13,660 bases of DNA, from positions 1 through 13,660 of the forward strand of contig JAEYPL010000103.1 in assembly GCA_023410905.1 (NCBI GenBank). The letters run 5' to 3'. This document shows, one piece after another, positions 7,413-13,660 of this stretch. The position numbers and the translations under genes were made by a program. Origin of the DNA: Pseudomonadota bacterium (lineage in GTDB: Bacteria > Pseudomonadota > Alphaproteobacteria > Rhizobiales > Hyphomicrobiaceae). Each line of letters starts with the position of its first letter. The stretch's first letter is position 1. The notes below the pieces were generated by a model. That model did no database searches and had not been told where the DNA came from. It saw nothing but the letters and a program-made list of their open reading frames with translations.

Positions 7413-7877
7413 ATGACGGATCGAACCCCCATCCACACAGGCGGCTGTCAATGCGGTGCTGTCCGCTATGCCCTGTATTCCGAGCCAACGGACTCCTCCA
7501 TCTGCCACTGCCGCATGTGTCAGAAGGCCTTTGGCAACTACTTCGCACCTCTCGGCGGCGTGCCGCCGAACGATCTCGAATGGACGCGCGGCACGCTCAG
7601 CATCTTTCGATCGTCTGAAGCGGCCGAACGCGGTTTCTGCCGGGATTGCGGGACGCCGCTCACGTATCGCGCGTTGGACTTCGACCGCATCTCGGTTTCC
7701 CTCGGCTCGCTCGATGATCCGTCGAAGGTTGTGCCCAGCAGCCAGTTCGGTCTGGAAGGCCGCATACCCTGGGTCGGTGAGCTTTTGGACCTGCCGGGTG
7801 TCCGTTCCGAAGACGCCATCCCCGCAGATCAACTCCCGCGCTTCGCGAGCCGGCAACACCCGGATCGCGACACGTAA
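7413..7877 (+). CDS. GFA/CENP-V family zinc-binding protein
   Basis: A 154-residue protein of the fold first described for glutathione-dependent formaldehyde-activating enzyme (Gfa). Zinc ligands are visible in the usual three groups: C12 and C14 (GGCQCGAVRY), C31, C33 and C36 (CHCRMC), and C76 and C79 (CRDCGTPL). Length is normal for the family. Most members have no proven reaction; some have been linked to glutathione adducts. No formaldehyde or glutathione genes are seen nearby, so I do not assign that activity. The ATG at 7413 has a modest CGAGG site about 7 bases upstream. It is 73 bases after the peptidase gene with no clear terminator between them, so cotranscription is possible. A likely terminator follows. 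Confidence 0.9.
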   Translation: MTDRTPIHTGGCQCGAVRYALYSEPTDSSICHCRMCQKAFGNYFAPLGGVPPNDLEWTRGTLSIFRSSEAAERGFCRDCGTPLTYRALDFDRISVSLGSLDDPSKVVPSSQFGLEGRIPWVGELLDLPGVRSEDAIPADQLPRFASRQHPDRDT

Positions 7878-7896
7878 GCGGCCAGCTCTCCTCTGA

Positions 7897-7934
7897 GCGC
7901 GCGGCAGGCAGCCCACCTGCCGGGTGGCGCTTTT
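7897..7934 (+). terminator. Probable intrinsic terminator after the GFA gene
   Basis: Seen: GGCAGG (7903-7908) and CCTGCC (7916-7921) form a perfect 6-bp stem with a 7-base loop. GCGC on each side (7897-7900 and 7927-7930) can close an outer stem, and TTTT (7931-7934) follows directly. An alternative stem, CCACC/GGTGG (7913-7917 and 7923-7927), competes. It lies about 20 bases after the GFA stop. Confidence 0.6.
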
Positions 7935-7990
7935 GCGTGGCGGTGCCATTATGGGCCCAACACGACAAAAGCTCTGGGAGAAAATGCTCG

Positions 7991-9571
7991 ATGAGGAAGA
8001 CTGCAGGCTTTCTGCTGGCTGCTGCCGCCAGCTTCGTTTGGGCGGGGGCCGCCAGCGCCGAGACGCCGGTCCGTGGTGGAACGCTCAACTTCGCCGTCGT
8101 CGCGGAGCCGCCAAACTACGATTGTCATTCGAACACGACGTTCGGCCATACGCATCCGATCGCGCCGCACTATTCCACGCTACTCAAATTTCACGGCAAG
8201 ACGTATCCCGACGTCACCGGTGATCTCGCTGAAACCTGGAGCGCAGCACCTGATGGCCTGAGCTACACCTTCAAGCTCCACAAGGGCGTCAAGTTTCACG
8301 ACGGCTCGCCGATGACCTCAGCCGATGTGAAGGCGAGCTACGAGCGCATCATCCGGCCGCAGGAGGGCATCGTCTCTGCGCGGCGCTCATACTATTCCGA
8401 CTTCGGAGACATCGAGACGCCGGATGATCTGACGGTGATCTTCAAGATGAAGGCGCCGGTTGCGGGCGTGCTCCAGCTTCTGGCTTCGCCGTTCAACTGC
8501 ATTTACAGCGCTGCCAAGCTCAAGGAGAACCCGCGCTATCCCGAGCGCGAAATCATGGGCACCGGTGCCTTCACGTTCGTGGAGCACGTGCGCGGCGCGA
8601 GCTGGACGGGCAAGCGCTTCGACCAGTATTTCAAGCCCGATCTGCCGTACCTCGACGGCTACAAGGCGTTCTTCGTGAAGTCGCCGACGGTGCTCACGGG
8701 GCTGCTCGGCGGGCAATTCGATGCCGAGTTCCGATTCCGCTCGCCCGGTGAGCGCGATCAGCTCGTGTCTCAGCTCGGTGACAAGGTTTGGGTGAAGGAG
8801 CAGCCGCTCACCTCGGCACTGATCATCATCTTCAACACCAAGCGTCCGCCTTTCGATAACCTGAAGGTCCGCCAGGCGCTTTCCATGGCGGTCGATCGTT
8901 GGGGCGGGGGTGCCGCACTCGGCAAGATCTCGGCGATACGTTATGTCGGCGGCGTCGCGCGTCCGGGCTATGAGATGGCACTGCCGGAGAGCGAGCTCGT
9001 CAAGCTGCCGGGCTTCGGCAAGGATGCCGCTGCCGCGCGCGCCGTAGCGACCAAGCTGCTGAAGGATGCGGGCGTCGACAAGCTTTCATTCAAGCTGCTC
9101 AATCGCTCGGCCACGGATCCCTACACCACGGCGGGCGTCTATCTGCTCGATCAGTGGCGCCGGATTGGCGTGACGGCACAGCACGAGCAGTACGAGACGG
9201 CGCCCTATCAGGCCGCGCTGTCGGGTGGAAACTTCGACGTCGCGATCGAGTTCATCTCGGACTACACCGACGACCCGACCTTGCAGTTCACGAAGTTGCT
9301 TTCGAAGCGTCTCTCGCCCGTCGGCTATTCGGGGCATGAGGACGACAAGGTGGACGAGCTCTACAAGGCGCAGCAGCGCGCCGTCGATCCGGTCGAGCGC
9401 AAGCGGATCGTGAACGACCTCGATCGCCACGTGCTCACCATGTCGTATGCTACGCCCTTCCTCTGGTTCCAGAGGATCACGGTGCAGCCGACGCGCCTGA
9501 AGGGCTGGTACGCCATGCCGAGCCACTACCTCGGTCAGGATCTCTCGGACGTCTGGCTGCTGCCCAAGTGA
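7991..9571 (+). CDS. Periplasmic solute-binding protein of a peptide/nickel-type ABC importer (SBP_bac_5)
   Basis: A 526-residue exported binding protein of the DppA/OppA/NikA class. It starts with a clear Sec signal peptide (MRKTAGFLLAAAASFVWAG, cleavage probably after ASA near residue 23). The family pattern follows: RGGTLNFAV, then DLAETWSAAPDGLSYTFKLHKGVKFHDGSPMTSADV, GTGAFTFVEH and VRQALSMAVDR. The ligand cannot be read from sequence. The ATG at 7991 fits the signal peptide; the longer frame from a GTG at 7937 runs back to the preceding terminator and would spoil it. Unusually, no permease or ATPase gene follows: the next gene is a LysR regulator on the other strand. It may serve a transporter encoded elsewhere. 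A bidirectional terminator follows directly. Confidence 0.93.
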   Translation: MRKTAGFLLAAAASFVWAGAASAETPVRGGTLNFAVVAEPPNYDCHSNTTFGHTHPIAPHYSTLLKFHGKTYPDVTGDLAETWSAAPDGLSYTFKLHKGVKFHDGSPMTSADVKASYERIIRPQEGIVSARRSYYSDFGDIETPDDLTVIFKMKAPVAGVLQLLASPFNCIYSAAKLKENPRYPEREIMGTGAFTFVEHVRGASWTGKRFDQYFKPDLPYLDGYKAFFVKSPTVLTGLLGGQFDAEFRFRSPGERDQLVSQLGDKVWVKEQPLTSALIIIFNTKRPPFDNLKVRQALSMAVDRWGGGAALGKISAIRYVGGVARPGYEMALPESELVKLPGFGKDAAAARAVATKLLKDAGVDKLSFKLLNRSATDPYTTAGVYLLDQWRRIGVTAQHEQYETAPYQAALSGGNFDVAIEFISDYTDDPTLQFTKLLSKRLSPVGYSGHEDDKVDELYKAQQRAVDPVERKRIVNDLDRHVLTMSYATPFLWFQRITVQPTRLKGWYAMPSHYLGQDLSDVWLLPK

Positions 9572-9584
9572 TCATCAAAGCGCC

Positions 9585-9613
9585 GCGCCGCACCGCCTCG
9601 AGCGGTGCGGTGC
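9585..9613. terminator. Bidirectional terminator between convergent genes
   Basis: Seen: CCGCACCGC (9588-9596) and GCGGTGCGG (9602-9610) form a perfect 9-bp stem with a 5-base loop; GCG and TGC outside it extend the stem to 12 pairs with one G-U. It lies between the stop of the binding-protein gene (9571) and the stop of the LysR gene (9627), which face each other. On the minus strand TTT follows shortly after; on the plus strand there is no T run. The position fits a shared terminator. Confidence 0.65.
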
Positions 9614-9626
9614 ACGCTTGACGGAC

Positions 9627-10520
9627 TCACCTCAGGATGTCACGGGCGCCGACCACGGCATCGGCGATATAGTCGAAGGTCACGCGAAGGCGCTCGACGG
9701 CCCGTACGTCCGGATGCGCGACGAGCCACAACTCGCGGACGAGGGGCTCGGCGCCGACATCGACGGCCACCAGATCAGGATACTGGTGCGCGACGAACTT
9801 GGGGATGAGGCCAACGCCGAGGCCGGCGCGCGCGGCGGCAAGGCGCGCGAACAAGGTGTTCACTTTCAGCGCGATGCGGTGCGTGTTGCCGGCGGCGCGT
9901 GCCGAGTACTTGGCCGCTTCCAGATGCGCGACATCATCGGCAAAGCCTATGAAATCCAGCGGGCCATCGCCGTGCGACTGGATGTATCGGCGGTCGGCAT
10001 AGAGGTAGCTCGCGTAGTCGGCGATCTTCCGCGCAATGAGGTTGCCGCTCTCTGGCCGCGAGTGGCGGATCGCGAGGTCGACGTCGCGCCGGGTGAGGCT
10101 CAAATTCCGGCTGCTGATCACCAGCTCGACCTCGAGCCCGGGATTCTGCTGCATCAGCTCCCGCATCCTGGACATGAGGAAGTACGAGCCGAAGATTTCG
10201 GTGGCCGTCAGCCGTACCTTGCCCACGACAGCGTCGGCCGGTCCCGCGGCGAGCCGCCGGATCGATTGAGCGCCATCTGACATGGCGGCGGCGGCGGCGG
10301 CGGCCCGCTCACCCTCGGCAGTTAATGCGAATCGGCCGTCGTGACGATCGAATAGCTGCACACGGAGCACCGTCTCGAGTGATGCAATTCGTCTGCCCAC
10401 GGTGGCATGTGTCACGCCGAGGGCCCGCGCAGCGGCCGAAAGGCTCCCCAGGCGGGCCAATTCTAGGAAGAAATGCACATCTTCCCAGTCCGGATATGCT
10501 GTGCGTTTTTTAACAGCCAT
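9627..10520 (-). CDS. LysR-family transcriptional regulator
   Basis: A 297-residue DNA-binding regulator. The N-terminal winged helix-turn-helix is clear (LSAAARALGVTHATVGRRI, about residues 27-45, within WEDVHFFLELARLGSLS...). A linker helix with seven consecutive alanines (73-79) follows, then a co-inducer domain of two alpha/beta lobes to the end. The HTH type with VTHATVGRRI resembles many alphaproteobacterial LysR proteins of unknown effector. The ATG at 10520 is preferred over a TTG at 10526; neither has a ribosome site, and a promoter placed so that transcription would begin at or next to the ATG suggests a leaderless message. LysR proteins often control a divergent neighbour: here that is the MarR gene, while the binding protein gene is convergent. 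The target is unknown. Confidence 0.93.
   Translation of the reverse strand: MAVKKRTAYPDWEDVHFFLELARLGSLSAAARALGVTHATVGRRIASLETVLRVQLFDRHDGRFALTAEGERAAAAAAAMSDGAQSIRRLAAGPADAVVGKVRLTATEIFGSYFLMSRMRELMQQNPGLEVELVISSRNLSLTRRDVDLAIRHSRPESGNLIARKIADYASYLYADRRYIQSHGDGPLDFIGFADDVAHLEAAKYSARAAGNTHRIALKVNTLFARLAAARAGLGVGLIPKFVAHQYPDLVAVDVGAEPLVRELWLVAHPDVRAVERLRVTFDYIADAVVGARDILR
10284..10304 (-). repeat. (GCC)7 trinucleotide tract inside the LysR gene
   Basis: Seen: GGC repeated seven times on the plus strand, reading GCC x7 on the coding strand and giving seven alanines (residues 73-79). The tract sits in the linker helix between the DNA-binding and effector domains. Length changes would keep the frame and only alter the linker. 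Confidence 0.9.
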
Positions 10521-10526
10521 GGCCAA

Positions 10527-10555
10527 AATTTAGGGGATTGCCGTTCGTTGATCAA
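10527..10555 (-). promoter_or_regulatory. Likely LysR-gene promoter with palindrome over the -35
   Basis: On the minus strand: TTGATC (10555-10550), 17-base spacer, TAAATT (10532-10527), four of six matches each to the sigma70 consensus. Transcription would start at about the ATG at 10520. The perfect 10-bp palindrome GTTGATCAAC (10547-10556) covers the -35 and could be a site for autoregulation. It is about 130 bases from the divergent MarR gene. Not proven: the match is moderate. Confidence 0.4.
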
Positions 10556-10685
10556 CAGTCAAACTCACCCGCCGGATGATCACGATACTTGCGATGTAGG
10601 CATCCGATCTATTGCGAGTTGTGGGTTCGCTGAGCCCGGCTGCAAGTCTGATCAGCGATTGTCGAGCTATAAGGATGGGCGCGCC

Positions 10686-11174
10686 GTGGACCAGAATAAT
10701 TCGACCGGATTTGATCTGAATGGCTGCGTACTGCATTTATTGCATCGAGCACAGCAGGCAGCCGACGAGGCCTTTGCTGCGGCGTTCGCCGATACGGGTT
10801 TGACGCCGCGCCAGCTCGCGGTGTTGGTCATTGTCGGTGAGCGCGAGGGCACGAACCAGGTCGGCCTAGTCGACGCGACCGGGATCGATCGTTCGACGAC
10901 TGCCGATCTCGTTCGGCGTTTGATGCGCAAGGGTCTTCTCGCCCGCCGTCGTGCACGTCACGACGCGCGCTCCAATGTCCTTCGTCTTACGGACGAGGGG
11001 CGGACGCTGCTTGAGAGCTTCCGCACGCGTGCGGCCGAAGTCGATCAGATGCTGCTCGGTGTGCTGCCCGAAGGCGGCCGCGCGGGTTTTGTCGAGGCGC
11101 TCGGGCGGATTGCCACGATGGCGCCTATGGGCAACTCGGCGGGCGTGGATCGCGGGCTGATGGCGGCGGAATAG
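10686..11174 (+). CDS. MarR-family transcriptional regulator
   Basis: A 162-residue winged-helix regulator that would act as a dimer. Visible parts: N-terminal dimer helix (FDLNGCVLHLLHRAQQAADEAF region, about 9-30), helix leading to LTPRQLAVLVIV (39-50), recognition helix GIDRSTTADLVRRLMRKG (66-83), and the wing with the conserved D-x-R pattern (RHDARSNVLRLTDEG, 91-105). C14 is its only cysteine and lies in the first helix, as does the sensor cysteine of OhrR. The start is GTG 10686, with AAGGA (10671-10675) 10 bases upstream; the long frame further upstream is not MarR-like. It is divergent from the LysR gene and convergent with the exported-protein gene, whose stop is 5 bases away. No obvious target gene adjoins it. 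Confidence 0.92.
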   Translation: MDQNNSTGFDLNGCVLHLLHRAQQAADEAFAAAFADTGLTPRQLAVLVIVGEREGTNQVGLVDATGIDRSTTADLVRRLMRKGLLARRRARHDARSNVLRLTDEGRTLLESFRTRAAEVDQMLLGVLPEGGRAGFVEALGRIATMAPMGNSAGVDRGLMAAE

Positions 11175-11179
11175 CCGGT

Positions 11180-13228
11180 TCAGCGTCTGGCCGCCGTCGG
11201 CCACTTCTCGATCAGCGCCTCGATGCCGAGCGCGCGGGCCTCACGAGCGAAGCCCGCGTTTTTCAGCGCGCGGATGACATCTCCAAGCGTCAGCAGATTG
11301 ACGTCGGCCGCGCTGGCCGGTCCCATGGCCTGGGTGGCGCGCACGATGGTCAAGGCCCCGTTACGCTTGTCGCTTGCCGCTTTCAGCTCGCCGAGAACGC
11401 CGGTTGCGGGGAGATGCCCATCCGTCGGTTGCGGCGTGCGACTGGCCGCTTCCCAAAGCGGGATCGGCATCTGCACATCGAGAGCATCGAGCACGGTCAC
11501 AATACGGTGGAGCTGCGGCCCTTGGAGCCGACCCGCTTGCGCGACCCTCTCGAGGCCGGCAAGCGCGCTGCCTGATGGCATGGCGGTGTCGCTGGCGAGC
11601 GCACCAAGCACACGCCAGTGCTCGAGGTCGCGCGTGAGGCTGGCCCACGCCTCCACCGCGTCGCCACGGCCTGACTGCACAAGGATTTCGGCTGCCATGT
11701 CGGCGAACCAAGAGAGGTCCGGAGCGGGACGCAGGCGTTCGACCGTCGGACCGAGCGCGCGAGCGACGGCGGTCCTGAGGCCGGCCTTGCCGGCATCCTC
11801 CAGCAGGGCAGCCAGCAGGCGGGCCTTGCGATCCGGCGTGGCCTCGGCGTCGGCGGCCTGCAGTAGCAGAGCGCGCCGCAGGGCGCCTGTCTGCTTGCTG
11901 GCAAGCGGATCGGCCAGATCACCCGGAGCCTGAGGCAGGTCACGGTACTGTGCGGCGAGAGCTTCTGCGGGCAGGAGTGCGAGCCGAGCGGCCCGTTCTG
12001 CCGCAAGAGCCTTGAGGCCCGGATCGATGTTCTGCGATGTCGCGATGAGCGCGAGCACGGCCGGCTCCGCGCGATCGACCAGTGTGCTCGGCCACACGAC
12101 GCCCGCGATCTCGCCGATGCGATAGTCGAGCACGCCGACCGAGGCCGGCAGGGCCGGCGGCGCTTTGCCGCCCGCGCCTGCACCATCAAGCACCGCGCGC
12201 GCGAAGGGCGCATTGATGCTCTCGCTCTGCATGAGGTCGGCCGTGAGCTTGCCCGCGTCGGCATTACCACTCGCCATGGCGCAATACCCGGCGGCGAGCA
12301 GGGCATCGCGGCGGGCTTCTGCCGGAAGCGACGCCCGGTTGCGGATGGCGTCACCGGCGAGCGCACATCCGGCTTCACGATTGCCGGCGAGAATCTGGGC
12401 GCGCAGGACGATGATCGCGAGTGCGGGATCGCTCGGCGCGCTCGTCCGCGCGAGGACGGTCTTCAGGGCATCAATGGCGCCCGCGCGCCGCAGGGCCTCG
12501 ATGCGGATGGTCTCGAACGCCGGCGGTACAGTAGCGCTGGCTGCACGCCAGGGCTCGGGCCAGAGTGCCGCCATGGCCGCCGATCTGGACGGCAGCTCGA
12601 CGCCGTCTACGATCTCCTCGAGCGTCTTCGGCGCGATGTTGGCAAGACCGTCGAACGCGAGGCGGGGCGCTGCGCTTGCCGGTGGCGGAAGCGGCGCAGG
12701 AGCCCTTTGAGGTGCCGGCGGCTGAGCGGCCGGACGCGGTGGCGCTAGTCTGCCCTCACGATCGCGACGGGGGCTGGGAAGAAATCCGCGTTGGTCGAAA
12801 CCCTGATCGTCGGGAATGGGCGTCGTACGCGTATCCCATGCTGATGATGGTGATGCCGGGAGCGGCGTCGAGGCAAGGGGCGCTTGGGGCTCTGGGTCGG
12901 CAAGGGGCGCGAGCTCCTGCCGTTCGACCGCGACGGGCGCGGCGCTTCGGGGCGCCCGAGGGTTGGCCTCATAGCCTTGAGGCTCGTCGCCGCGAGCGCG
13001 CGGGGTGTACCTCGATCCACCCGGGGGCTCCAGCGGGCGATCGCCTTCGCGGACACCTGAGCTATCGATGCCGCCGCCGCGCCCAGGGCGCTCCTTTTTC
13101 TGGAAGAGCATCCACGTGTCCTGCGCCGCGGACGGCCCAACACTGGAAAGCATGCCGCAGATAGCCAGGGTCGCGGTAAGCAGTAAGGCCGGTGCCCGTA
13201 TCGTTAGCGTGGAGGGCAATCTGGCCAT
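11180..13228 (-). CDS. Large exported Ala/Pro-rich protein, function unknown
   Basis: A 682-residue protein that I do not recognise as a characterised family. From the ATG at 13228 it has a Sec signal peptide (hydrophobic APALLLTATLAICGMLSSVG, cleavage probably after SAA near residue 35). A Pro-, Arg- and Ala-rich linker with low complexity follows (about 46-190), then a long Ala/Leu-rich helical region (about 190-682) whose helix pairs recall TPR/SEL1-like solenoids, e.g. around 276-330. That region has C288 and C316, which might form a disulphide. There is no lipobox: LAIC has Ile before Cys. The ATG at 13228 has AGGTG 9 bases upstream; a GTG at 13240 directly abuts the upstream stop and is the alternative. 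It follows a 48-residue membrane protein, probably in one operon. Likely periplasmic; role unknown. Confidence 0.85.
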   Translation of the reverse strand: MARLPSTLTIRAPALLLTATLAICGMLSSVGPSAAQDTWMLFQKKERPGRGGGIDSSGVREGDRPLEPPGGSRYTPRARGDEPQGYEANPRAPRSAAPVAVERQELAPLADPEPQAPLASTPLPASPSSAWDTRTTPIPDDQGFDQRGFLPSPRRDREGRLAPPRPAAQPPAPQRAPAPLPPPASAAPRLAFDGLANIAPKTLEEIVDGVELPSRSAAMAALWPEPWRAASATVPPAFETIRIEALRRAGAIDALKTVLARTSAPSDPALAIIVLRAQILAGNREAGCALAGDAIRNRASLPAEARRDALLAAGYCAMASGNADAGKLTADLMQSESINAPFARAVLDGAGAGGKAPPALPASVGVLDYRIGEIAGVVWPSTLVDRAEPAVLALIATSQNIDPGLKALAAERAARLALLPAEALAAQYRDLPQAPGDLADPLASKQTGALRRALLLQAADAEATPDRKARLLAALLEDAGKAGLRTAVARALGPTVERLRPAPDLSWFADMAAEILVQSGRGDAVEAWASLTRDLEHWRVLGALASDTAMPSGSALAGLERVAQAGRLQGPQLHRIVTVLDALDVQMPIPLWEAASRTPQPTDGHLPATGVLGELKAASDKRNGALTIVRATQAMGPASAADVNLLTLGDVIRALKNAGFAREARALGIEALIEKWPTAARR

Positions 13229-13240
13229 CACGGAGTACAC

Positions 13241-13387
13241 CTAATCACGCCGTACTTTCACGCCGGACACGGGCTGTGAAATCTCCCGGGAATCGGGCTC
13301 GAAGAATTCCGATAGGACGTAGAGGCCCCCGGCCGTCGCAGCCGACAGCACGGCAACCACCATCAAGAACCTGAAAAGACTAGGCAT
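13241..13387 (-). CDS. Small single-pass membrane protein, 48 residues
   Basis: A short gene: ATG at 13387, TAG at 13243-13241. The protein begins MPSLFRFLMVVAVLSAATAG, giving one membrane helix of about residues 4-26 with a basic N-terminal side, then a short acidic then basic tail (LSEFFEPDSREISQPV, ending KVRRD). AGGA lies about 8 bases upstream and a good sigma70-like promoter sits about 45 bases upstream, so I think the gene is real. The stop overlaps the ribosome site of the 682-residue exported protein, which suggests coupling and a shared membrane or periplasmic job. I recall similar small proteins with a PREM/SREI-like tail in Hyphomicrobiales near xerD/aroK, but cannot confirm this here. 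Function unknown. Confidence 0.8.
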   Translation of the reverse strand: MPSLFRFLMVVAVLSAATAGGLYVLSEFFEPDSREISQPVSGVKVRRD

Positions 13388-13431
13388 CGTAAGTCCTGTA
13401 CATTGTGCGGATAGGACCGCCAGTTGGCGCT

Positions 13432-13459
13432 ATTATGGCGCCCCTGGCACCGCTGCCAA
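13432..13459 (-). promoter_or_regulatory. Sigma70-like promoter for the small membrane protein operon
   Basis: On the minus strand: TTGGCA (13459-13454), 16-base spacer, CATAAT (13437-13432). Each hexamer matches the consensus at five of six positions. The start point would be near 13424, giving a leader of about 37 bases to the ATG at 13387. The same stretch contains short inverted repeats (13426-13442 and 13445-13458) that could bind a regulator. Confidence 0.6.
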
Positions 13460-13537
13460 GGCTGAGGGCCTGCTGCCCCCGGACTTATTCCCGTGGTTGC
13501 AGGGGATCCCGTGTTGCAATTCAATGGATTGCGGACC

Positions 13538-13639
13538 ATGAGATGGTTCAGGACGGCGGCCCGTTTGATGGCGCTGTTGGGGAGAAGAGAACGCGCGGCC
13601 GTGGCAGCCGCCAGGGAAACACGCGGAGCCCGGCGATAA
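13538..13639 (+). CDS. Possible 33-residue Arg/Ala-rich reading frame
   Basis: Seen: an ATG at 13538 followed by 33 codons (MRWFRTAARLMALLGRRERA at the start, ending GARR) and TAA at 13637-13639. Its start overlaps the TGA of a five-codon frame (13524-13541). Its stop overlaps the next ATG in the arrangement TAATG. An in-frame GTG at 13511 could lengthen it to 42 residues. There is no convincing ribosome site. It could be a leader peptide or chance. The composition is what unconstrained GC-rich DNA also gives, so confidence is low. Confidence 0.2.
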   Translation: MRWFRTAARLMALLGRRERAAVAAARETRGARR

Positions 13640-13660
13640 TGCGATTCGGCTGGAAAAAGC
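13639..13660 (+). CDS. Possible start of a gene running off the window
   Basis: Seen: ATG at 13639 with GGAG (13625-13628) 10 bases upstream, then seven codons (MRFGWKK) to the window end. The frame is also open back to an ATG at 13435, so the start could be further left, for example at 13543. Too little is visible to name a product. Confidence 0.35.

Noticed and set aside
11223..11933. A 236-codon plus-strand frame opposite the exported protein
   Set aside because: Low-complexity Ala/Arg/Ser product typical of antisense frames; the minus-strand gene has a signal peptide and a good start.
13216..13240. The 682-residue exported protein as a lipoprotein
   Set aside because: The only cysteine near the signal peptide is preceded by isoleucine (LAIC), which does not fit a lipobox; a normal cleavage site follows it.
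13435..13660. The edge gene as shikimate kinase (aroK), from remembered gene order
   Set aside because: The visible residues do not resemble the start of AroK, and no P-loop is in view, so no name is given.
1..13660. CRISPR array, IS element, prophage, toxin-antitoxin or defence genes
   Set aside because: I found no regularly spaced repeats, transposase or integrase motifs, and no toxin or defence domains on either strand.

Overview
The window looks like core chromosome of a GC-rich alphaproteobacterium, most likely of the order Hyphomicrobiales (Rhizobiales). The reasons are the compact fabA-fabB-fabI cluster, a eukaryote-like NADP isocitrate dehydrogenase of about 404 residues, the protein sequences themselves, and the divergent 48-residue membrane protein near the right edge. 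I cannot place the genus. I see no IS element, phage gene, CRISPR array, tRNA or rRNA.

Layout. (1) 102-1759, minus strand: rlmN (radical-SAM 23S rRNA/tRNA m2A methyltransferase), followed two bases later by a four-helix membrane protein. (2) 1760-1990: a divergent control region with a perfect 15-bp inverted repeat. (3) 1991-4913, plus strand: fabA, fabB and fabI, the branch that introduces and keeps the cis double bond in unsaturated fatty acids plus the enoyl-ACP reductase. (4) 5045-6259: icd, set apart from fabI by a strong hairpin and closed by a good intrinsic terminator at 6316-6351. (5) 6383-9571, plus strand: a proline iminopeptidase-type hydrolase, a GFA/CENP-V zinc protein, and a periplasmic peptide-type solute-binding protein with no permease genes beside it. 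(6) A LysR regulator (minus) faces the binding protein across a bidirectional terminator; a MarR regulator runs divergently from the LysR gene. (7) 11180-13387, minus strand: a two-gene unit of a 48-residue single-pass membrane protein and a 682-residue exported protein of unknown function with a Pro-rich linker and a helical Ala-rich domain. It is preceded by a strong sigma70-like promoter at 13432-13459. (8) 13460-13660: mostly non-coding, with possible tiny reading frames leading to a gene that runs off the window.

The fab genes work together in membrane lipid synthesis, and icd supplies NADPH and 2-oxoglutarate. The rest is a mix of housekeeping and small-metabolite genes. I found no convincing new multi-gene system. 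The best leads are the perfect inverted repeat between rlmN and fabA, the uncharacterised small-membrane-protein/exported-protein pair, and the LysR promoter, which looks leaderless and has a palindrome on its -35 element.
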